This document shows positions 54,867 through 64,000 of a stretch of DNA of 64,000 nucleotides, one piece after another (the first letter of the stretch is position 1; every line of letters starts with the position of its first letter). The position numbers and the translations under genes were made by a program. The stretch comes from Listeria welshimeri serovar 6b str. SLCC5334 (GTDB lineage Bacteria; Bacillota; Bacilli; Lactobacillales; Listeriaceae), in assembly GCF_000060285.1 (NCBI RefSeq), contig NC_008555.1, positions 2,418,001 to 2,482,000 of the forward strand, read 5' to 3'. The notes beneath the pieces are model-generated. The model made no database searches and had not been told where the DNA came from. It was given only the letters and a program-made list of their open reading frames with translations.

Positions 54867-54895
54867 ATTATGAAGGAAAAAATAATTTCTGTCAT
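54867..54895 (-). promoter_or_regulatory. Promoter of the envelope-stress block
   Basis: ATGACA (54895-54890), 17-base spacer, CATAAT (54872-54867) on the minus strand. Upstream of it the minus strand carries GACCAAACCACCCAAAGTCC (54941-54922), a GC-rich stretch that could hold an activator site of the LiaR type; I cannot confirm the consensus. Confidence 0.5.
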
Positions 54896-54950
54896 ACAAC
54901 CAGAGGATGATTATTTGTTTGGACTTTGGGTGGTTTGGTCTTAGGCACAT

Positions 54951-54986
54951 AAAAACATCCCGCTTAATAAAGATATAAGCGGGATG
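54951..54986 (-). terminator. Terminator of uvrBA
   Basis: CATCCCGCTTA / TAAGCGGGATG perfect 11-bp stem ending in five T on the minus strand, immediately after the uvrA stop. Confidence 0.9.
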
Positions 54987-54990
54987 GTGA

Positions 54991-57861
54991 TTATTTTTTC
55001 TTCGCTGCTGTAATTCGTTCTTCGGTTCGTTCTTTGTCACGTTCTAAAATTGGTTTTAAGTATTTACCTGTATAGGATTTTTTTGAACGAGCGATTTTTT
55101 CTGGTGTGCCGGTCGCAATAATTTGGCCACCTCCATCGCCGCCTTCTGGACCTAAATCTATCAAGTAATCCGCTTGTTTGATAACATCTAAATTATGCTC
55201 GATAACAAGAACTGTGTCGCCATTTTCTTCTACTAGTCGTTGTAAAACTTTTAGTAAACGACCAATATCATCTGCATGGAGCCCAGTAGTTGGCTCATCA
55301 AGAATATAGAATGATTTACCGTTGCTACGTTTATGAAGTTCAGAGGCAAGTTTTACACGCTGCGCTTCACCTCCAGAAAGTGTTGTAGCAGGTTGCCCAA
55401 GTCTAATATAGCCAAGTCCAACATCCACAATGGTTTGTAATTTACGAGCAATTCTTGGTTGGTTAGTGAAATATTCTAATCCTTCTTCTACAGTCATTTC
55501 TAACACTTCCGCGATATTTTTACCTTTGTAACGAATGTCTAAAGTTTCACCATTATAACGTTTTCCATGACACACTTCACAAGGTACATATACATCTGGC
55601 AAGAAATGCATTTCGATTTTGATAATTCCGTCGCCTTTGCATGCTTCACAACGACCGCCTTTTACGTTGAAACTAAAGCGGCCTTTTTTGTAGCCACGAA
55701 CTTTTGCTTCGTTAGTACTAGCAAAAAGGTCACGAATATCATCAAAAGCGCCCGTGTAAGTCGCTGGATTGGATCTTGGCGTTCTTCCAATTGGTGATTG
55801 GTCAATATTAATGATTTTTTCTAGATTTTCAATTCCTTTTATTTCTTTATGTTCGCCAGGTTTTACATGGTTTCTATTTAATTTTCGGGCCAAAGCTTTT
55901 CGTAAAACTTCATTCACGAGCGAGCTTTTTCCTGAACCAGAAACTCCTGTCACACAAGAAAATGTTGCTAATGGGATTTTGGCATTTACATTTTTTAGAT
56001 TGTTGGCTTTAGCTCCAATAATTTCTAATTCTAATCCATTGCCTTTTCTTCGTTTAGCGGGAACTGGAATGAATTTTTTTCCTGAAAGATAATCACCCGT
56101 GATAGAATTTTTGTTTTTTGCAACTTCTTCTGGGGTTCCGGCTGCTACGATTCGTCCGCCATGCTCTCCAGCACCCGGACCGATATCAATAAGATAATCT
56201 GCGGCCATCATCGTATCTTCATCATGTTCTACAACAATAAGCGTATTTCCAATATCACGCATACTTTGAAGCGTGCTAATTAAACGATCATTATCTCGTT
56301 GATGGAGTCCGATGGAAGGCTCATCTAAGATATAAAGCACACCTGTTAATCTGGAGCCAATTTGGGTAGCTAATCGTATCCGTTGTGCTTCACCGCCAGA
56401 TAAAGTCCCTGCAGCACGACTCATTGTAAGATAGTCAAGACCAACATTTTTTAAGAACCCAAGTCTAGCGCGAACTTCTTTGAAAATCGGAGCAGCAATT
56501 TGCGTTTCTTTTTCAGAGAGTTCTAGACCGTCAAAGAAAGCAAGTGCTTCATTAATAGAAAACTCGCTGATTTGACCAATATGGTGGTCGTTTACTTTAA
56601 CAGAAAGTGTTTCTTCTTTAAGACGGTAACCTTTACAAGATGGGCAAGGTAAATCAGTCATATATTGCGCCATTTGATCTCGTGTAAAGTCAGAATTTGT
56701 TTCACGATAACGTCGTTCGATATTTGGAAGTATACCTTCAAATGGAATCCAAGTTTCACGCGTCATTCCGAAATCATTTTTATATTCGAAATAGAATTCT
56801 TTGTCTTTTGATCCGTTTAAAATAATGTCCAATTCTTCTTTGGGCAGTTTTTCAAGAGGCGTATCCATATCAATTCCGAATTCTTTACATGCAGAAGCTA
56901 ACATTTGCGGATAGTACTGGGAACTAATTGGACGCCATGGGATAATTGCGCCTTCATTTAAAGATAAGCTTTTGTCTGGAATGACAGTATCTACGTCTAC
57001 TTCTAGTTTTGTTCCAAGTCCATCACATGTTGGGCAAGCGCCAAATGGACTATTGAAAGAAAACATTCTTGGCTCTAGTTCACCAACTGAAAAACCACAA
57101 TAAGGACATGCATAATGCTCACTAAATAGCAGTTCTTTATCTCCCATAATATCGACAACTGCATAACCGTCTGCTAACCGAAGTGCCGCTTCAATGGAGT
57201 CATATAAACGAGTATTAATGCCTTCTTTAATCACAATACGGTCAATAATAATTTCAATGGAATGCTTTTTGTTTTTTTCTATTTCGATTTCGTCATTAAT
57301 ATCATAAATTTCTCCATCAACACGAATTCGGACGTAACCTTCTTTTTTGATTTCCTCGATGGTTTTCTTATGTGTTCCTTTTTTGCCAGAAACGATTGGC
57401 GCCATAATTTGAAGACGTGTTTTTTCTGGAAATTCTAGGACACGATCAACCATTTGTTCAATTGTTTGTGAAGTGATTTCGATTCCATGATTAGGACAAA
57501 CCGGATGTCCCACTCGAGCATAAAGTAATCGTAAATAATCATGAATTTCTGTCACTGTTCCGACTGTAGAGCGCGGATTACGACTCGTTGTTTTTTGATC
57601 AATCGAAATAGCTGGACTTAAGCCTTCAATTAAATCAACATCTGGCTTATCCATTTGTCCTAAAAATTGGCGTGCATAAGCAGACAAAGATTCTACATAA
57701 CGTCTTTGGCCTTCCGCATAAATCGTATCAAACGCAAGCGAAGATTTACCTGAACCGGAAAGTCCCGTCATAACTACTAATTTATCTCTTGGTATCTCTA
57801 CATCAATGTTTTTTAAGTTATGGGCTCTTGCACCCTGAATTACTATTTTTTCTTTATCCAA
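54991..57861 (-). CDS. uvrA: Excinuclease ABC subunit UvrA
   Basis: A 956-residue damage-recognition ATPase of nucleotide excision repair. Two ABC-type ATPase modules: Walker [13 protein letters not shown] (about 33-44) and [14 protein letters not shown] (about 640-653), signatures [16 protein letters not shown] and [14 protein letters not shown], and Walker [13 protein letters not shown] and [12 protein letters not shown]. Zinc fingers are at CPYCGF...CPTCDG (about 253-283) and [11 protein letters not shown]...CEVCHGKRY. Seven bases after uvrB. Confidence 0.98.
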   Translation of the reverse strand: MDKEKIVIQGARAHNLKNIDVEIPRDKLVVMTGLSGSGKSSLAFDTIYAEGQRRYVESLSAYARQFLGQMDKPDVDLIEGLSPAISIDQKTTSRNPRSTVGTVTEIHDYLRLLYARVGHPVCPNHGIEITSQTIEQMVDRVLEFPEKTRLQIMAPIVSGKKGTHKKTIEEIKKEGYVRIRVDGEIYDINDEIEIEKNKKHSIEIIIDRIVIKEGINTRLYDSIEAALRLADGYAVVDIMGDKELLFSEHYACPYCGFSVGELEPRMFSFNSPFGACPTCDGLGTKLEVDVDTVIPDKSLSLNEGAIIPWRPISSQYYPQMLASACKEFGIDMDTPLEKLPKEELDIILNGSKDKEFYFEYKNDFGMTRETWIPFEGILPNIERRYRETNSDFTRDQMAQYMTDLPCPSCKGYRLKEETLSVKVNDHHIGQISEFSINEALAFFDGLELSEKETQIAAPIFKEVRARLGFLKNVGLDYLTMSRAAGTLSGGEAQRIRLATQIGSRLTGVLYILDEPSIGLHQRDNDRLISTLQSMRDIGNTLIVVEHDEDTMMAADYLIDIGPGAGEHGGRIVAAGTPEEVAKNKNSITGDYLSGKKFIPVPAKRRKGNGLELEIIGAKANNLKNVNAKIPLATFSCVTGVSGSGKSSLVNEVLRKALARKLNRNHVKPGEHKEIKGIENLEKIINIDQSPIGRTPRSNPATYTGAFDDIRDLFASTNEAKVRGYKKGRFSFNVKGGRCEACKGDGIIKIEMHFLPDVYVPCEVCHGKRYNGETLDIRYKGKNIAEVLEMTVEEGLEYFTNQPRIARKLQTIVDVGLGYIRLGQPATTLSGGEAQRVKLASELHKRSNGKSFYILDEPTTGLHADDIGRLLKVLQRLVEENGDTVLVIEHNLDVIKQADYLIDLGPEGGDGGGQIIATGTPEKIARSKKSYTGKYLKPILERDKERTEERITAAKKK

Positions 57862-57868
57862 TTTCGCT

Positions 57869-59845
57869 TCATCCTTCCGCTTTTATTTCAAGTAAAGCAT
57901 CGCGAAGTTCCGCAGCACGTTCGAAATCAAGTGCTTTAGCTGCTTCTTTCATTTCATGTTCCATTCCTTCAATGAATACATCGCGTTCTTTCTTAGACAT
58001 CTTACTTAAATCATGTTGCTTCACTGCTTCTCTTTCATCTGCGGCAGAAGTTGCTGCAATAATACCACGAATTTCTTTTTTGATTGTTTTTGGTGTAATA
58101 CCATGTTTTTCATTATATTCGATTTGGATTTTGCGACGACGTTCTGTTTCACCAATAGAATTACGCATCGAATCCGTCATTTTATCAGCGTACATAATTA
58201 CCCGACCGTTTTCGTTACGTGCAGCACGACCCATTGTTTGGATAAGAGAACGTTCTGAACGAAGGAATCCTTCTTTATCAGCATCTAAAATCGCTACCAA
58301 AGAAACTTCTGGTAAATCGATTCCTTCACGAAGTAGATTAATTCCAACAATAACATCATACACTCCAAGTCGAAGGTCGCGAATAATTTCAATACGTTCT
58401 AATGTTTTTACTTCAGAATGTAAATATTGAACTTTGACACCTGCTTCTTTGAGATAATTGGTTAAATCCTCGGACATTTTTTTCGTTAACGTAGTAATTA
58501 AGACACGTTCGTTTTTTTCAACTCGATCATTAATTTCATCCATTAAGTCATCTATTTGTCCTTGGATTGGGCGGATTTCTACAATCGGGTCTAACAGTCC
58601 GGTTGGTCGAATGATTTGTTCAATAACATCTGGATTTTTTTCTAATTCGTATGGGCCTGGTGTAGCAGATATGAACATTATTTGATTGATATGTTTTTCA
58701 AATTCTTCTAACCGAAGTGGACGGTTATCTAAAGCACTCGGCAATCTAAAACCATGATCAACAAGCATTTGTTTTCTGGCTTGGTCTCCGTTGAACATTC
58801 CGCGAATTTGCGGCATTGTTACGTGCGATTCATCAATTACCATTTGGAAATCATCTGGGAAATAATCTAGTAAAGTATATGGAGTCACTCCTGCTGGTCG
58901 CAGAGATAAATGCCTGGAATAGTTTTCAATACCAGAACAATAACCCATTTCTTCCATCATTTCTAAATCATAATTCGTTCGCTGTTCAAGTCGTTGCGCT
59001 TCGAGTAATTTATTGTCTGCACGCAAGACTTTGAGGCGATCTTCTAATTCTGCTTTTATATTTACAATTGCTTTTTTCATAATGTCTGGTCTGGTAACAA
59101 AGTGAGATGCTGGGAAAATGGAAACATGTTCTCTTTCACCGATTATTTCTCCAGTAAGTGCATCTACTTCTCTAATTCGTTCAATTTCATCCCCAAAAAA
59201 TTCAATTCGCATACAGTGTTCATCTCTTGATGCTGGGAAAATTTCCACAACATCTCCGCGAACTCGGAAGCGTCCACGTTGAAAATCTATATCATTTCGA
59301 TCGTATTGAATATCTACTAACTTACGCAATAGCTGATCGCGACTAATTTCCATGCCAACTCGAAGTGAAACAAGCATCTCCCCGTATTCAATCGGCGAAC
59401 CTAAACCGTAAATACAAGATACACTTGCTATAATAATGACGTCACGGCGTTCGAAAAGTGCAGCTGTAGCTGAGTGACGAAGCTTATCGATTTCATCATT
59501 GATACTTGCATCTTTTTCAATATATGTGTCGCTTTGTGGAACGTAAGCTTCTGGTTGGTAATAATCATAGTAACTAACAAAATATTCTACAGCATTATTT
59601 GGAAAAAATTCTTTAAATTCACTATAAAGTTGACCTGCTAGCGTTTTATTATGAGCCATAACAAGTGTTGGTTTATTTACTTCTTGAATTACATTAGATA
59701 CAGTGAAGGTTTTTCCTGTACCGGTTGCCCCAAGTAAAGTTTGGTGTTTCAAGCCTTTTTTTAATCCCGCAACTAATTGTTCTATTGCTCTAGGCTGGTC
59801 TCCTTGTGGGCTATACTTAGAAACTAACTCAAATTTATCCTTCAA
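57869..59845 (-). CDS. uvrB: Excinuclease ABC subunit UvrB
   Basis: A 658-residue helicase-like subunit of nucleotide excision repair. Walker [15 protein letters not shown] (about 40-53), the beta-hairpin region [24 protein letters not shown] that clamps [16 protein letters not shown] (motif II), helicase motif [27 protein letters not shown] and QTMGRAARN, and a C-terminal UVR domain ([22 protein letters not shown]) that binds UvrC. It begins the uvrBA operon under a LexA-type box. Confidence 0.98.
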   Translation of the reverse strand: MKDKFELVSKYSPQGDQPRAIEQLVAGLKKGLKHQTLLGATGTGKTFTVSNVIQEVNKPTLVMAHNKTLAGQLYSEFKEFFPNNAVEYFVSYYDYYQPEAYVPQSDTYIEKDASINDEIDKLRHSATAALFERRDVIIIASVSCIYGLGSPIEYGEMLVSLRVGMEISRDQLLRKLVDIQYDRNDIDFQRGRFRVRGDVVEIFPASRDEHCMRIEFFGDEIERIREVDALTGEIIGEREHVSIFPASHFVTRPDIMKKAIVNIKAELEDRLKVLRADNKLLEAQRLEQRTNYDLEMMEEMGYCSGIENYSRHLSLRPAGVTPYTLLDYFPDDFQMVIDESHVTMPQIRGMFNGDQARKQMLVDHGFRLPSALDNRPLRLEEFEKHINQIMFISATPGPYELEKNPDVIEQIIRPTGLLDPIVEIRPIQGQIDDLMDEINDRVEKNERVLITTLTKKMSEDLTNYLKEAGVKVQYLHSEVKTLERIEIIRDLRLGVYDVIVGINLLREGIDLPEVSLVAILDADKEGFLRSERSLIQTMGRAARNENGRVIMYADKMTDSMRNSIGETERRRKIQIEYNEKHGITPKTIKKEIRGIIAATSAADEREAVKQHDLSKMSKKERDVFIEGMEHEMKEAAKALDFERAAELRDALLEIKAEG

Positions 59846-59880
59846 CTCGGATTCCCCCTATTCTTTATCGATCCGATTTT

Positions 59881-59943
59881 GGCATCTGAAAAACTTCACT
59901 TGTGAAAAGTCCAGCAAAGCAAAAAGCGGATTTTTTCAGATCC
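59881..59943 (-). other. Leader hairpin upstream of uvrB
   Basis: GGCATCTGAAAAA and TTTTTTCAGATCC are imperfect inverted repeats separated by 37 bases. In the transcribed 5' leader of uvrB they could form a long hairpin, close before the ribosome site. Confidence 0.5.
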
Positions 59944-59992
59944 GTTAATGTTTCTATTTTATCATAAATATTTTAAATAGCCTAGCAAAAAC

Positions 59993-60006
59993 CGAACATA
60001 TTTTCG
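59993..60006 (-). promoter_or_regulatory. LexA (SOS) box of uvrBA
   Basis: CGAACATATTTTCG matches the Gram-positive LexA box CGAAC-N4-GTTCG with a single change. It lies 148 bases upstream of uvrB, just before a -10-like TATGAT. Confidence 0.85.
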
Positions 60007-60021
60007 TATTTGTTGGAAAAT

Positions 60022-60045
60022 AAAAAACGCAACCTGTTGATTACG
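60022..60045 (-). terminator. Terminator of csbA
   Basis: On the minus strand CGTAATC-AACA-GGTTGCG folds into a 7-bp hairpin with two G-U pairs and is followed by six T. Confidence 0.6.
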
Positions 60046-60096
60046 CTTTTCTTTATTTTATCACTTTTACACTTTTCTACCTATAAATTTGCTTTG

Positions 60097-60336
60097 CTAA
60101 AAATCACTACCACGCTTCTTTAAGCGGCGTAGCATATAAGTTGCAAGGATAAACCCAATTGTCATCGAAAAAGCATCCACAATGATCAGCCACATTGAGT
60201 TTGTGTAGCCTAACTTGGCAGATGCTGCAATCAAAATCACCATCAATAATAGCGCCACATACCGATTGTACGTGATTCGCGCAAAGAGTATAACAAGGAA
60301 ACAAGGGAAAATAAGCGCAGATATTATTTGATCCAT
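60097..60336 (-). CDS. csbA: CsbA family membrane protein
   Basis: A 79-residue membrane protein with two or three hydrophobic helices (ISALIFPCFLVILFARITYN; RYVALLLMVILIAASAKLGY; LIIVDAFSMTIGFILATYML). CsbA of B. subtilis is encoded just upstream of uvrBA and is under sigma-B; the placement is the same here. The function is unknown. GGGGGG precedes the ATG at 60336. Confidence 0.85.
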   Translation of the reverse strand: MDQIISALIFPCFLVILFARITYNRYVALLLMVILIAASAKLGYTNSMWLIIVDAFSMTIGFILATYMLRRLKKRGSDF

Positions 60337-60356
60337 CTTACTTTCCCCCCTCTTTT

Positions 60357-61004
60357 TTATGCGTCTCGCAATGCTTTTGTCGTAATTTCAGTCGTTAATT
60401 GCGGTAATTCAGTTTTTTCTATCCCTTTTTCAGCAAGCATGTCTGGTAAAATTTCTTTTAAAAAGTATTTCACACTAGCCATTTCACGGTACTGATAAAT
60501 TGTCGCAAGTGCTTCACTATATATTTCCACAAAAATATTTTCAGGATTTCCTTTTTGGATTTCACCAAAGGATTCATATAATAAATCTACTTTATCAGAA
60601 ATTGCGAGGATTTTCCCTTCTAATGTACTGTCTTTACCTTCTTTTAGCAAATGACGATAGACAGGTTGATAAGTTTCTGGAATTTCTCGTTCAATAAAGT
60701 TTTTTGTCATGCTCTCTTCTACTTCAGAAAGCATTTCGCGCAGTTCCGTCGTTGCATATTTTACAGGTGTTTTTATATCACCAATGAAAAGCTCCGAATA
60801 ATCATGGTTTAATGCTTTTTCATATAGCGCACGCCAGTTTACTTCATTCCCAGCTTCCTCTTCTACAGCACCGAAAAATTGGGCAATAGAAGTTACTTTA
60901 TAAGAATGCTCTGCCACCGAATGTTCTTGATATTTAAATTTCCCTGGACAACGATAAATGTTCTCTAAATCTGATAAACTTTGGAAATATTGATGAATTC
61001 CCAT
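60357..61004 (-). CDS. HD-domain phosphohydrolase (YfbR-like)
   Basis: A 215-residue HD-superfamily enzyme of the YfbR/HD_3 type. The metal-binding residues are in EHSVAEHSYKVT (His27/31 region), NHDYSELFIGDI (His-Asp and acidic partner) and ISDKVDLLYESF (Asp). YfbR is a 5'-deoxynucleotidase that trims dNMPs. The match is at family level only; dNMP specificity is inferred. It is 20 bases upstream of csbA on the same strand. Confidence 0.85.
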   Translation of the reverse strand: MGIHQYFQSLSDLENIYRCPGKFKYQEHSVAEHSYKVTSIAQFFGAVEEEAGNEVNWRALYEKALNHDYSELFIGDIKTPVKYATTELREMLSEVEESMTKNFIEREIPETYQPVYRHLLKEGKDSTLEGKILAISDKVDLLYESFGEIQKGNPENIFVEIYSEALATIYQYREMASVKYFLKEILPDMLAEKGIEKTELPQLTTEITTKALRDA

Positions 61005-61025
61005 ATTATCCCTCCATTCTTCGTT

Positions 61026-61412
61026 TTATTCTTCACGTTTTTGTTTTTTATTAGCTGGATTGGTATTTTCGATTTCACGCATCATCAGTGCTGCACTGTA
61101 ACCAATTAATGCAATCATAGCTGCTGAGTAAGTTCGGAAGTTATCCGTAGCAAAAATGAAGATGATTGCTGAAAATAAAAGTGTCGTCAGCACTCCCCAA
61201 CTAAATAGCTTAGCCCCACGAGCTGTTCCAACTTTCATATGCGAATAAATTGCGACATAACAAACGAATTGAATTATAATAAATTGCACAACGGACAAAC
61301 CGATGACCACGGTAAGATTGCTATTCCAAACAACAGCTAATATCGAAATAATAATCATCACAATAATTCCAGTGATAACAATGAATTTTTGCACTGGTGA
61401 TAATTTCTTCAA
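61026..61412 (-). CDS. Four-helix membrane protein (hypothetical)
   Basis: A 128-residue integral membrane protein with four clear helices (VQKFIVITGIIVMIIISILAV; LTVVIGLSVVQFIIIQFVCYV; AKLFSWGVLTTLLFSAIIFIF; YSAAMIALIGYSAALMMR) and a short basic cytoplasmic tail (KKQKREE). It is not a family I recognise. It is probably cotranscribed with the HD phosphohydrolase gene 21 bases downstream. Confidence 0.65.
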   Translation of the reverse strand: MKKLSPVQKFIVITGIIVMIIISILAVVWNSNLTVVIGLSVVQFIIIQFVCYVAIYSHMKVGTARGAKLFSWGVLTTLLFSAIIFIFATDNFRTYSAAMIALIGYSAALMMREIENTNPANKKQKREE

Positions 61413-61473
61413 AATACTTCCCCCAAGCTTTTATTTGTTACTTACTTTAACATAATCTTTGTTTATTTGGGAT

Positions 61474-61530
61474 AAAAAACACCCATCATTCCTAAAAAAG
61501 GTTTCTGAGCGTTACCAATTAATGATGGTG
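61474..61530 (-). terminator. Terminator of the ArsR gene
   Basis: CACCATCATT (inside the last codons, HHH stop) pairs with AATGATGGGTG downstream and is followed by six T on the minus strand. Confidence 0.7.
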
Positions 61531-61824
61531 CACATGTCGAATAGCTTGTGTTAATAATTCTAATACGTGATTATCGTCTTGCATATAATGGATGGTCGTA
61601 CCTTCACGTCTAGATTTTACAAGTCTTAAGTTTTTTAAAAATCGAAGCTGATGTGAAACAGTTGTCTGGTTAAACGCAAGCGTCCGTGCAATTTCATTTA
61701 CAGAGTATTCGCGGTCCTGAAGCAAATTTAAAATCTGCACACGCGTTGGATCAGAAAGCGCCTTGAAAATCTGTGTCACACTAAATAGCGTTTCTTCATC
61801 TAATGGTTGTTTTGCGTTTTCCAT
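61519..61824 (-). CDS. ArsR/SmtB-family metalloregulator (CzrA-like)
   Basis: A 101-residue winged-helix repressor. The DNA-binding helices are [27 protein letters not shown] and [30 protein letters not shown] (about 20-82). The final helix carries His and Asp, [19 protein letters not shown], which resembles the alpha-5 zinc site of CzrA/SmtB (D-x-H...H-x-x-H) rather than the cysteine site of ArsR. It should be released by zinc or cobalt. No metal exporter gene is adjacent in the window, so its target is elsewhere or itself. Confidence 0.88.
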   Translation of the reverse strand: MENAKQPLDEETLFSVTQIFKALSDPTRVQILNLLQDREYSVNEIARTLAFNQTTVSHQLRFLKNLRLVKSRREGTTIHYMQDDNHVLELLTQAIRHVHHH

Positions 61825-61845
61825 TGAATATCACTCCATTTTCCT

Positions 61846-61867
61846 TATATGTTCATATACTCATATG
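61846..61867. promoter_or_regulatory. Candidate ArsR operator
   Basis: TATATG-TT-CATATA is a perfect 6-2-6 palindrome followed by CTCATATG; such ATATGNNCATAT-type AT-rich repeats are typical SmtB/CzrA sites. It lies 22 bases upstream of the ArsR start. Confidence 0.5.
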
Positions 61868-61927
61868 ATACTTAAATAGGAATGATTCCGCAAGTTTAAT
61901 AGTAAGTTCCAGAAAAAAATAAAGAAG

Positions 61928-61972
61928 AAAAAGCCCGATTTACCTTACAAAAAGGAAAATCGGACTTTTTTT
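61928..61972 (-). terminator. Terminator of phoU
   Basis: AAAAAGCCCGATTT / AAATCGGACTTTTTTT with one mismatch, ending in a five-T tract on the minus strand; overlaps the phoU stop. Confidence 0.85.
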
Positions 61973-62630
61973 ATCTGTTTAAATCTTCAATTTCGCCACT
62001 TTTCAAATAAACAATCCACTCACAAACGTTTGTTACATAATCACCAATACGTTCGATGTATTGAGAAACTAAAAGTAGTTGAGATACATCTTCAATATGC
62101 TCCGGCTCTTCTTGCATGAAATGAATACATTTTTGATAAACGATTTTATGAAGCTTATCGACTTCATTATCGCGCTCGGCAATTTCGCGAGCAGCATTTT
62201 CATCTTCTGCAAGGTAAGCTTTTAACACATCTTGTAACATTGATTTTACAATTTCACCCATTTCTGGTATTTCGGGAATTGGCTTTAAAACTTTACTTTC
62301 GCCAATTAAAATAGCTGTCTTGGCAATACTTACTGCATGGTCACCAATACGCTCTAAATCTGAACTTGTTTTTAGCACTGTAACGATTTTTCTTAAATCC
62401 ATGCCGACTGGTTGTTGTAAAGCAATTAATTCAAAAGAGCGTTGTTCAAGTGAAAGCTCCATATTATTGATTGCCTTATCTTCCGCAACAACTTGTTTTG
62501 CAAGTTCCGTGTCGCGGTGTACAAGTGACTTTACAGCTTTAAAAATCGCTTCATTCGCTAACATTCCCATTTCCATTAGATGTTGGTGCAAGTCGTTTAA
62601 TTGTTCCGTAAAAATTTTTCTGACTACCAT
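61971..62630 (-). CDS. phoU: Phosphate signalling regulator PhoU
   Basis: A 219-residue, all-helical protein of two PhoU repeats (about 10-95 and 115-200), each with conserved acidic metal-binding motifs (DKAINNMELSLEQR, DLERIGDHAVSIAK; ERDNEVDKLHKIVYQK, YIERIGDYVTNVCEW). PhoU links the PstSCAB phosphate transporter to the PhoR kinase and limits uptake when phosphate is ample. It is the last gene of the pst operon, 12 bases after pstB. Confidence 0.95.
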   Translation of the reverse strand: MVVRKIFTEQLNDLHQHLMEMGMLANEAIFKAVKSLVHRDTELAKQVVAEDKAINNMELSLEQRSFELIALQQPVGMDLRKIVTVLKTSSDLERIGDHAVSIAKTAILIGESKVLKPIPEIPEMGEIVKSMLQDVLKAYLAEDENAAREIAERDNEVDKLHKIVYQKCIHFMQEEPEHIEDVSQLLLVSQYIERIGDYVTNVCEWIVYLKSGEIEDLNR

Positions 62631-62642
62631 AATAACACTCCT

Positions 62643-63422
62643 TTATCCAAATCTTCCTGAAATATAGTCTTCTGTTTCTTTTTCTGCTGGGTTGGTAAAA
62701 ATACTTGTCGTATCCGCAAATTCTACGATGTGCCCATTAAGGAAAAAGGCCGTTTCATCAGAGATTCGCGATGCTTGTTGCATATTATGCGTTACAATCA
62801 CAATCGTATAATCTTTCTTTAACTCTAAAATCAAATCTTCTACTTTCGCTGTTGAAATTGGATCAAGTGCTGAAGTTGGCTCATCCATCAAGATAACATC
62901 CGGCTTAACTGCAAGTACGCGGGCAATGCAAAGTCGCTGTTGTTGTCCACCTGACATCCCAATTGCTGAACGATCTAGTCTATCATGAACTTCTTCCCAA
63001 AGAGCCGCTTGACGCAAACTTCTCTCTACAATCTCGTCTAGCACTTTTTTATCTTTTACACCGTGCATCCGTGGTCCATACGCTACATTATCATAAATCG
63101 AAAACGGAAATGGATTGGCTTGTTGAAAAACCATACCCACTTTTTTACGTAAATTAACCATGTCTATTTTAGGGTCTTGTACATTTTCGCCACCGATATA
63201 GATTTCTCCAGTCGTTTTCACATTAGGAATCAAATCATTCATCCGGTTAAGCGTTCTAAGGAAAGTTGATTTACCACAACCCGACGGACCAATTAATGCA
63301 GTAACTTGATTCTTTTTAATGTTTAAAGCGATTTTTTGTAGTGCTTGTTTGGAACCATAAAATAAATCTACATCTTTTGTTTCGATGATATATTCTACTT
63401 TTTCAACAGTTTCAGTTGTCAT
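62643..63422 (-). CDS. pstB: Phosphate ABC transporter ATP-binding protein (downstream copy)
   Basis: A 259-residue ABC ATPase. Walker [14 protein letters not shown]-loop [10 protein letters not shown], signature [16 protein letters not shown], Walker [15 protein letters not shown]-loop [13 protein letters not shown]. It energises phosphate uptake with PstC/PstA. The start is ATG 63422 after GAAAGGAGC, 33 codons inside the longest frame. It is the second of two tandem pstB genes, 13 bases after the other. Confidence 0.95.
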   Translation of the reverse strand: MTTETVEKVEYIIETKDVDLFYGSKQALQKIALNIKKNQVTALIGPSGCGKSTFLRTLNRMNDLIPNVKTTGEIYIGGENVQDPKIDMVNLRKKVGMVFQQANPFPFSIYDNVAYGPRMHGVKDKKVLDEIVERSLRQAALWEEVHDRLDRSAIGMSGGQQQRLCIARVLAVKPDVILMDEPTSALDPISTAKVEDLILELKKDYTIVIVTHNMQQASRISDETAFFLNGHIVEFADTTSIFTNPAEKETEDYISGRFG

Positions 63423-63435
63423 AAAAAGCTCCTTT

Positions 63436-64000
63436 CTAGCCGAAGTTACCAGAAATATAGTCTTCGGTTTGTTTTTCTTGTGGATTCGTGAAAAGTTCGG
63501 ATGTTCCTGAAAATTCCACAACTTCTCCTAAATAAAAGAAAGAAGTATAGTCAGAAACCCGCGCTGCTTGTTGCATATTATGCGTTACGATAATGATAGT
63601 ATATTTATTTTTCAGTTCATTGATTAAATCTTCAATTTTACTTGTTGAAATGGGATCAAGTGCAGAAGCTGGTTCATCGAGTAGTAACACTTTGGGCTGC
63701 ATAGCAACTGCTCTAGCGATACAAAGACGTTGTTGCTGACCACCAGAAAGAGATAGCGCACTTTTTCCTAAATCGTCTTTTACTTCGTCCCAGAGAGCGG
63801 CACGGCGCAAGCTTTTTTCGACACGCTCCATGATTTCTTTTTTGTTCTTCATACCATGGCGTTTAAGGCCAAAAGCAACATTTTCAAAGATAGATTTTGT
63901 AAATGGATTCGGTTTTTGGAATACCATCCCGATTTCTTTACGAACATTGTACAAATCGACTTCTTTACGATTAATATTAATGTCATCGTATAAGATTTTA
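63436..64000 (-). CDS. pstB: Phosphate ABC transporter ATP-binding protein (upstream copy, partial)
   Basis: The C-terminal 188 residues of a second PstB run off the right edge. Q-loop [19 protein letters not shown], signature [18 protein letters not shown], Walker [16 protein letters not shown] and H-loop [17 protein letters not shown]. The start codon and Walker A lie outside the window: the open frame continues upstream of the TTG at 63954. It resembles the neighbouring PstB closely enough to be a tandem paralogue; Listeria and Bacillus both carry pstB1-pstB2. Confidence 0.93.
   Translation of the reverse strand, partial: KILYDDININRKEVDLYNVRKEIGMVFQKPNPFTKSIFENVAFGLKRHGMKNKKEIMERVEKSLRRAALWDEVKDDLGKSALSLSGGQQQRLCIARAVAMQPKVLLLDEPASALDPISTSKIEDLINELKNKYTIIIVTHNMQQAARVSDYTSFFYLGEVVEFSGTSELFTNPQEKQTEDYISGNFG

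Noticed and set aside
63436-64000. Frameshift or truncation in the upstream pstB
   Set aside because: The frame is open to the window edge; the missing part is simply outside the window.

Overview
The window is a chromosomal segment of a low-GC Firmicute and is almost certainly Listeria, most probably L. monocytogenes or a very close relative. Evidence: the tmRNA tag ends in NLAFAA; a GadD3-type glutamate decarboxylase, a hup-type haem lipoprotein, an AA10 chitin-active protein followed by clpP, and the cggR-gap-pgk-tpi-pgm-eno glycolytic operon occur in the gene order I remember for the lmo2431-lmo2496 region of strain EGD-e. The species call rests on memory of gene order, not on a database search.

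Layout. 1-3.4 kb: start of a Fur-boxed haem/ferrichrome lipoprotein gene, a small conserved ORF, an esterase, gadD3 with a clear sigma-B promoter, and an SdpI-family membrane protein. 3.4-7.7 kb: an accessory island with a type VII secretion LXG polymorphic-toxin cassette (two small helical partners, the LXG toxin, a putative immunity gene), gene debris, an unusual pair of hairpins, and a frameshifted immunity-like gene. 7.8-12.4 kb: an orphan BglG-type antiterminator with its own RAT/terminator leader, then small stress, detoxification and regulatory genes. 12.5-19.2 kb: ssrA (tmRNA), smpB, rnr, an Est30-like carboxylesterase, a 106-bp tandem repeat, secG and two more alpha/beta-hydrolases; one of these has lost its catalytic serine. 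19.3-26.9 kb: a sigma-B-type small gene and the central glycolytic operon with a CggR operator.

27-36 kb: rpoN/sigL, an M19 dipeptidase, an MMPL transporter with a TetR regulator, two small genes of unknown role, tRNA-Arg(CCG), the secreted AA10 chitin-active enzyme and CtsR-controlled clpP. 36-46 kb: an amino-acid permease, namA, whiA-yvcK-rapZ, phosphoglucomutase, galM, galE and trxB. 46-55 kb: a TPR protein, an acyltransferase, ppaX, lgt, hprK and a four-gene envelope-stress-like block (phage-holin-like, PspC, PspC-DUF4097, DUF4097). 55-64 kb: the SOS-type uvrB-uvrA pair with a LexA box, csbA, a YfbR-type HD phosphohydrolase, an ArsR repressor, phoU and two tandem pstB genes running off the edge.

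Most genes lie on the minus strand and most operons end in recognisable rho-independent terminators. The least ordinary parts are the LXG toxin island, the catalytically altered Est30 paralogue, the 106-bp tandem repeat, and the homopolymer frameshift in the immunity-like gene.
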